Assembly: GCA_026913215.1 (NCBI GenBank)
Contig: JAPTYK010000001.1
Location: 4,216,001-4,280,000, forward strand
Length of the DNA: 64,000 nt
Reading direction: 5' to 3'
Source of the DNA: Streptomyces diastatochromogenes
Lineage (GTDB): Bacteria; Actinomycetota; Actinomycetes; Streptomycetales; Streptomycetaceae
Part shown: positions 61,640 through 64,000 of the stretch, one piece after another
How positions within the stretch are numbered: the first letter of the stretch is position 1
How the letters are laid out: each line of letters opens with the position of its first letter
Position numbers and translations under genes: made by a program
Notes under the pieces: model-generated
What the model saw: the letters and a program-made list of their open reading frames with translations, nothing else
Told to the model about the DNA's origin: nothing
The model's database searches: none

Positions 61640-62692
61640 TCAGTCCAGCCAGCCGAGCCGCACCGCCCGCGCGCCCGCCTCGAAACGGCTCGTCGCCCCC
61701 AGCTCCTGCATCAGCTCCGAGATCATCCGGCTGACCGTCCGCAGCGACACCCCGAGCGTCCGCGCGATCCGCTCGTCCTTCATCCCCGAGGCCAGCATGT
61801 GCAGCGCCGCCCGCTGCTGCTCCGAGAGCCCGTCGCCGCCCGCCTCCGCCGCCGCCTCGTTCCCGTACGGCGTCGCCGTGTGCCAGCAGTGCTCGTACAG
61901 GCTCAGGTACGGCCGCACCAGCGCGCTGCCCCGCGCCAGGATCGCGCCCTCGCCCGGCTCCTCGGGCCGGATCGGCACCAGCGCGAACTGCTGGTCGGCG
62001 ATGATCATGTTCATCGGCACCACCGGGGCGAGCCGGATCTCCACCCCCAGCTCCGCCCGCTGCCCGAGGAACTTCTCCATGTACGGATCGGTCGCCTCCT
62101 GCCGGCCGTAGATGGCCCGCACCCGCACCCCGTTGGCGATCTGCCGCCGGTCCCGGTCGAGCATCCGGTCCGGGCTCTGCCGCCCCGGCGTCCCCGGGTG
62201 CAGCGCCGCCGAACTCTCCTGGATCACATCGGTGATGTCCTCGATGGCCTGCTGGATCCTGCGGTAGTCGGTCAGCGCCTCGACCTGCGCCTCCGCCCGG
62301 GTCAGCGCCTCCGCCCGCAGATAGGAACCCGCCAGGATCTCCAGCGTGCTGTACGCCTCGTCCGCCTCGGCCAGGTGCTCCCGCAGCCGCTCCCGCTCCC
62401 GCTCCAGGAGCCGCAGCAGCGCGATCTCCGGATCGATCGCCGCCACCGTGTCCGTCTCGGACCGCCAACTGCCGTCCCGCAGCGCGGTGATGGTGGCGTG
62501 CACGTGGTCCGTGGGCACGATGAGGCCCAGGTCGAGCAGCTCGCGGCGACATCGCTCGTACTCCTCGGGCGCGAGCCCGAGTTCCCTGCGGACCTCCTCG
62601 AAGTCCGAGATGCCCCGGCGGCGCAGCTCCTGGTACACGGCGTGCAGAACGCCGGCCTTGCCGCCCCCGATGCCGTCGCCCGCGGTGACCAT
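61640..62692 (-). CDS. LuxR-type regulator with TrmB-like N-terminus (copy 1)
   Basis: The 350-aa protein is intact. The N-terminus KAGVLHAVYQELRRRGISDFEEVRRELGLAPEEYERCRRELLDLGLI is a winged-helix-like (TrmB-type) element. A coiled region follows (LLRLLERERERLREHLAEADEAYSTLEILAGSYL), then a PLD-like sensor part (GVRVRAIYGRQEATDPYMEKFLGQRAELGVEIRLAPVVPMNMIIADQQFALVP), and a C-terminal LuxR HTH LSEQQRAALHMLASGMKDERIARTLGVSLRTVSRMISELMQELGA. Ligand unknown. A second copy lies just upstream. Confidence 0.88.
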   Translation of the reverse strand: MVTAGDGIGGGKAGVLHAVYQELRRRGISDFEEVRRELGLAPEEYERCRRELLDLGLIVPTDHVHATITALRDGSWRSETDTVAAIDPEIALLRLLERERERLREHLAEADEAYSTLEILAGSYLRAEALTRAEAQVEALTDYRRIQQAIEDITDVIQESSAALHPGTPGRQSPDRMLDRDRRQIANGVRVRAIYGRQEATDPYMEKFLGQRAELGVEIRLAPVVPMNMIIADQQFALVPIRPEEPGEGAILARGSALVRPYLSLYEHCWHTATPYGNEAAAEAGGDGLSEQQRAALHMLASGMKDERIARTLGVSLRTVSRMISELMQELGATSRFEAGARAVRLGWLD

Positions 62693-62832
62693 GGCGAAGT
62701 GACCCCCTTGTTCTCCGAGTCGCCCCGCCCTCACCTGTCATCCGGCTCGGCGGGAGTCCGACGTGCGTTTCCTGCGCCCCGCACGGACCCCGGGGCCCGT
62801 GCGCTTCCTCCATGACATCCGAACTCCTCGTC

Positions 62833-63892
62833 CTAGGCCACGGGTTCCGGCCCCTCGCCGTCGAGCAGTCCGAGCCGGGCCGCCTTCACGCCGGCCTCGA
62901 AGCGGCTGGCCGCCCCCAGCTCCTGCATGACCTCGGAGAGCAGCCGGCTGACCGTCCGCAGCGAGACCCCGAGACTGCGCGCGATCTGCTCGTCCTTGAT
63001 CCCGGACGCCAGCATGCGCAGCGCGGCCCGCTGCTGGTCCGAGAGGCCGTCGCCGCCGGACTCCCCGGGCTCCTCGCCGTACGGGGAGGCCGCCTGCCAG
63101 CAGTACTCGTACAGCGCGAGGTAGGAGCGGACCAGGCCGGGCCCCGGGCGAGGATCGTCGGCGAGTCCGGGTCGTGCGGGTCCGTCGGCAGCAGGGCGAA
63201 GTTCTCGTCGGCGAGGACCATGTTCATCGGGACGACGGGGGAGAGGCGCAGCTCCACGCCGAGCGCCGCCCGGTCCTCCAGGTGCTGGGTCATCTCGGGC
63301 ACGGTCCCGACCCGGCGGCTGTACATGGCGCGCACCCGCACCCCGCGGGCGGCCCGGGAGCGGTCCCGCTCCAGCTCGGCGGCCATGTCCTCGCGCCGGA
63401 CGGACCCGGTGTGCATGACGTGGACGGCGGTGCGCACGGAGCCGGTCAGGTCCGTCAGCTCGCGCAGCACCCGCTGCGGGTCGCCGACGATCTCCACCTC
63501 GACCTCGGGCGGGGCGCGGCCCCGGCGTGCAGGAACGGCCCGGCGAGGGCTTCGAGGGCGGTGTGCGCGCGGCTGGTCGCGGCCAGGCGGTCCTGGAGCC
63601 GGTCGCGCTCCCGGCGCAGCAGCCGCAGGAGGGCGACGTCGGGGTCGACGACGACGGGGAGCCGGGCGCCGCGGCCCGGCGGTGTTCTCGGGGTCTCGGT
63701 GCTCTCGGGGTCTGCCGGGGCGGTGAGGCCTAAGGAGGCGAGTTCGCTCCGACATCGGTCCCGCTCGTCGGCGGAGAGCCCTAAGCGGTCCGCGGCCTCG
63801 TCGAAGGAGGTCCCGGGGCGGGCGCGCAGTTCCTGGTAGACGGCGAGGGCCTGTTCGCTCCCCGCGCGGGTCACGGCGGCGTTCCTGGACAC
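62833..63892 (-). CDS. LuxR-type regulator with TrmB-like N-terminus (copy 2, frame breaks)
   Basis: Paralogue of the preceding regulator with the same domain order: ALAVYQELRARPGTSFDEAADRLGLSADERDRCRSELASLGL, VALLRLLRRERDRLQDRLAA, RGVRVRAMYSRRVGTVPEMTQHLEDRAALGVELRLSPVVPMNMVLADENFALLP and LSDQQRAALRMLASGIKDEQIARSLGVSLRTVSRLLSEVMQELGA. Frame breaks near 63525 and 63145. About 353 aa. The GTG start follows GAGGGGAGTCAGCTGCGCC. Arisen by tandem duplication, and both copies probably bind similar DNA sites. Confidence 0.85.
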
Positions 63893-64000
63893 GGCGCAGC
63901 TGACTCCCCTCGGATCCACCCGGACCCCGTTGAAATCGCCCCGCTAGACCCTGCCACAAATTCGAACGACACGCACGGAGTTGCCCGTGCGCACGGAGCG

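Overview
The window is very GC-rich, has strongly biased third codon positions, GTG/TTG starts and many ATGA/GTGA gene overlaps, and carries actinobacterial families (SARP, MshA, mycothiol-dependent isomerase, DasR-like sites, a chloramphenicol phosphotransferase like that of Streptomyces venezuelae). It is almost certainly Streptomyces chromosome. No rRNA, tRNA, CRISPR array, transposase or phage module was seen. About half of the genes contain one or more single-base frame breaks, usually in G or C runs. The encoded protein continues in another frame each time, so these are treated as probable sequencing errors and genes are annotated across them.

Layout. 1-9.7 kb: mixed metabolic genes (SRPBCC protein, methyltransferase, Ser/Thr kinase, aldo/keto reductase, secreted tripeptidyl-peptidase-like hydrolase) and the MurNAc-6-P etherase murQ with its RpiR-type regulator and a palindromic site. 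9.7-15.6 kb: a leftward cassette encoding a PatA-like subtilase, a PatG C-terminal-like protein, four short proteins (two of them tandem paralogues) and a hemopexin-repeat/M15-peptidase-like protein. It faces a SARP regulator across three SARP-type heptamers spaced 11 bp apart. This looks like a cyanobactin-protease-type peptide system without a YcaO cyclase and is a leading novelty candidate. 15.6-18.3 kb: chloramphenicol phosphotransferase beside a Cmx/Cmlv-type efflux pump, then an HD protein.

18.4-34.8 kb: a drug exporter with two palindromic operators, a trans-sulfuration PLP enzyme, then a long rightward operon from a near-consensus promoter: MaoC-like protein, two SAM methyltransferases, AurF-type di-iron N-oxygenase, amino acid:carrier-protein ligase, AcpS (with a TTA codon), carrier protein, and a complete methyl cycle (metK, adenosine kinase, metH, metF, ahcY), ending in a mycothiol-dependent isomerase-like gene. 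The likely chemistry is oxidation and methylation of a carrier-bound amino acid with SAM regenerated on site. I do not recognise the product.

34.8-50.7 kb: a repeat-filled intergenic region, two ABC export systems with divergent regulators and palindromic sites, small proteins, LysE and amino-acid permeases, and a TetR regulon (pirin, MFS, TetR on one side; FMN reductase and metallo-hydrolase on the other) linked by a repeated ACTGAAC(T/G)GTTT motif. 50.3-53.7 kb: a Ser/Gly repeat protein, a GH18 chitinase behind two DasR-like boxes, and a WXG100-like protein.

53.7-61.1 kb: a PIG-L deacetylase divergent from an asparagine-synthetase-like enzyme, a DapF/PrpF-fold protein, an SDR, a methionyl-tRNA-synthetase-like protein without KMSKS, and an MshA-family glycosyltransferase whose start codon lies inside a 20-bp hairpin. 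The set parallels the mycothiol pathway (glycosyltransferase, deacetylase, class I synthetase-like ligase) and may make a related small molecule. 61.3-63.9 kb: a short secreted peptide and two paralogous LuxR-type regulators.
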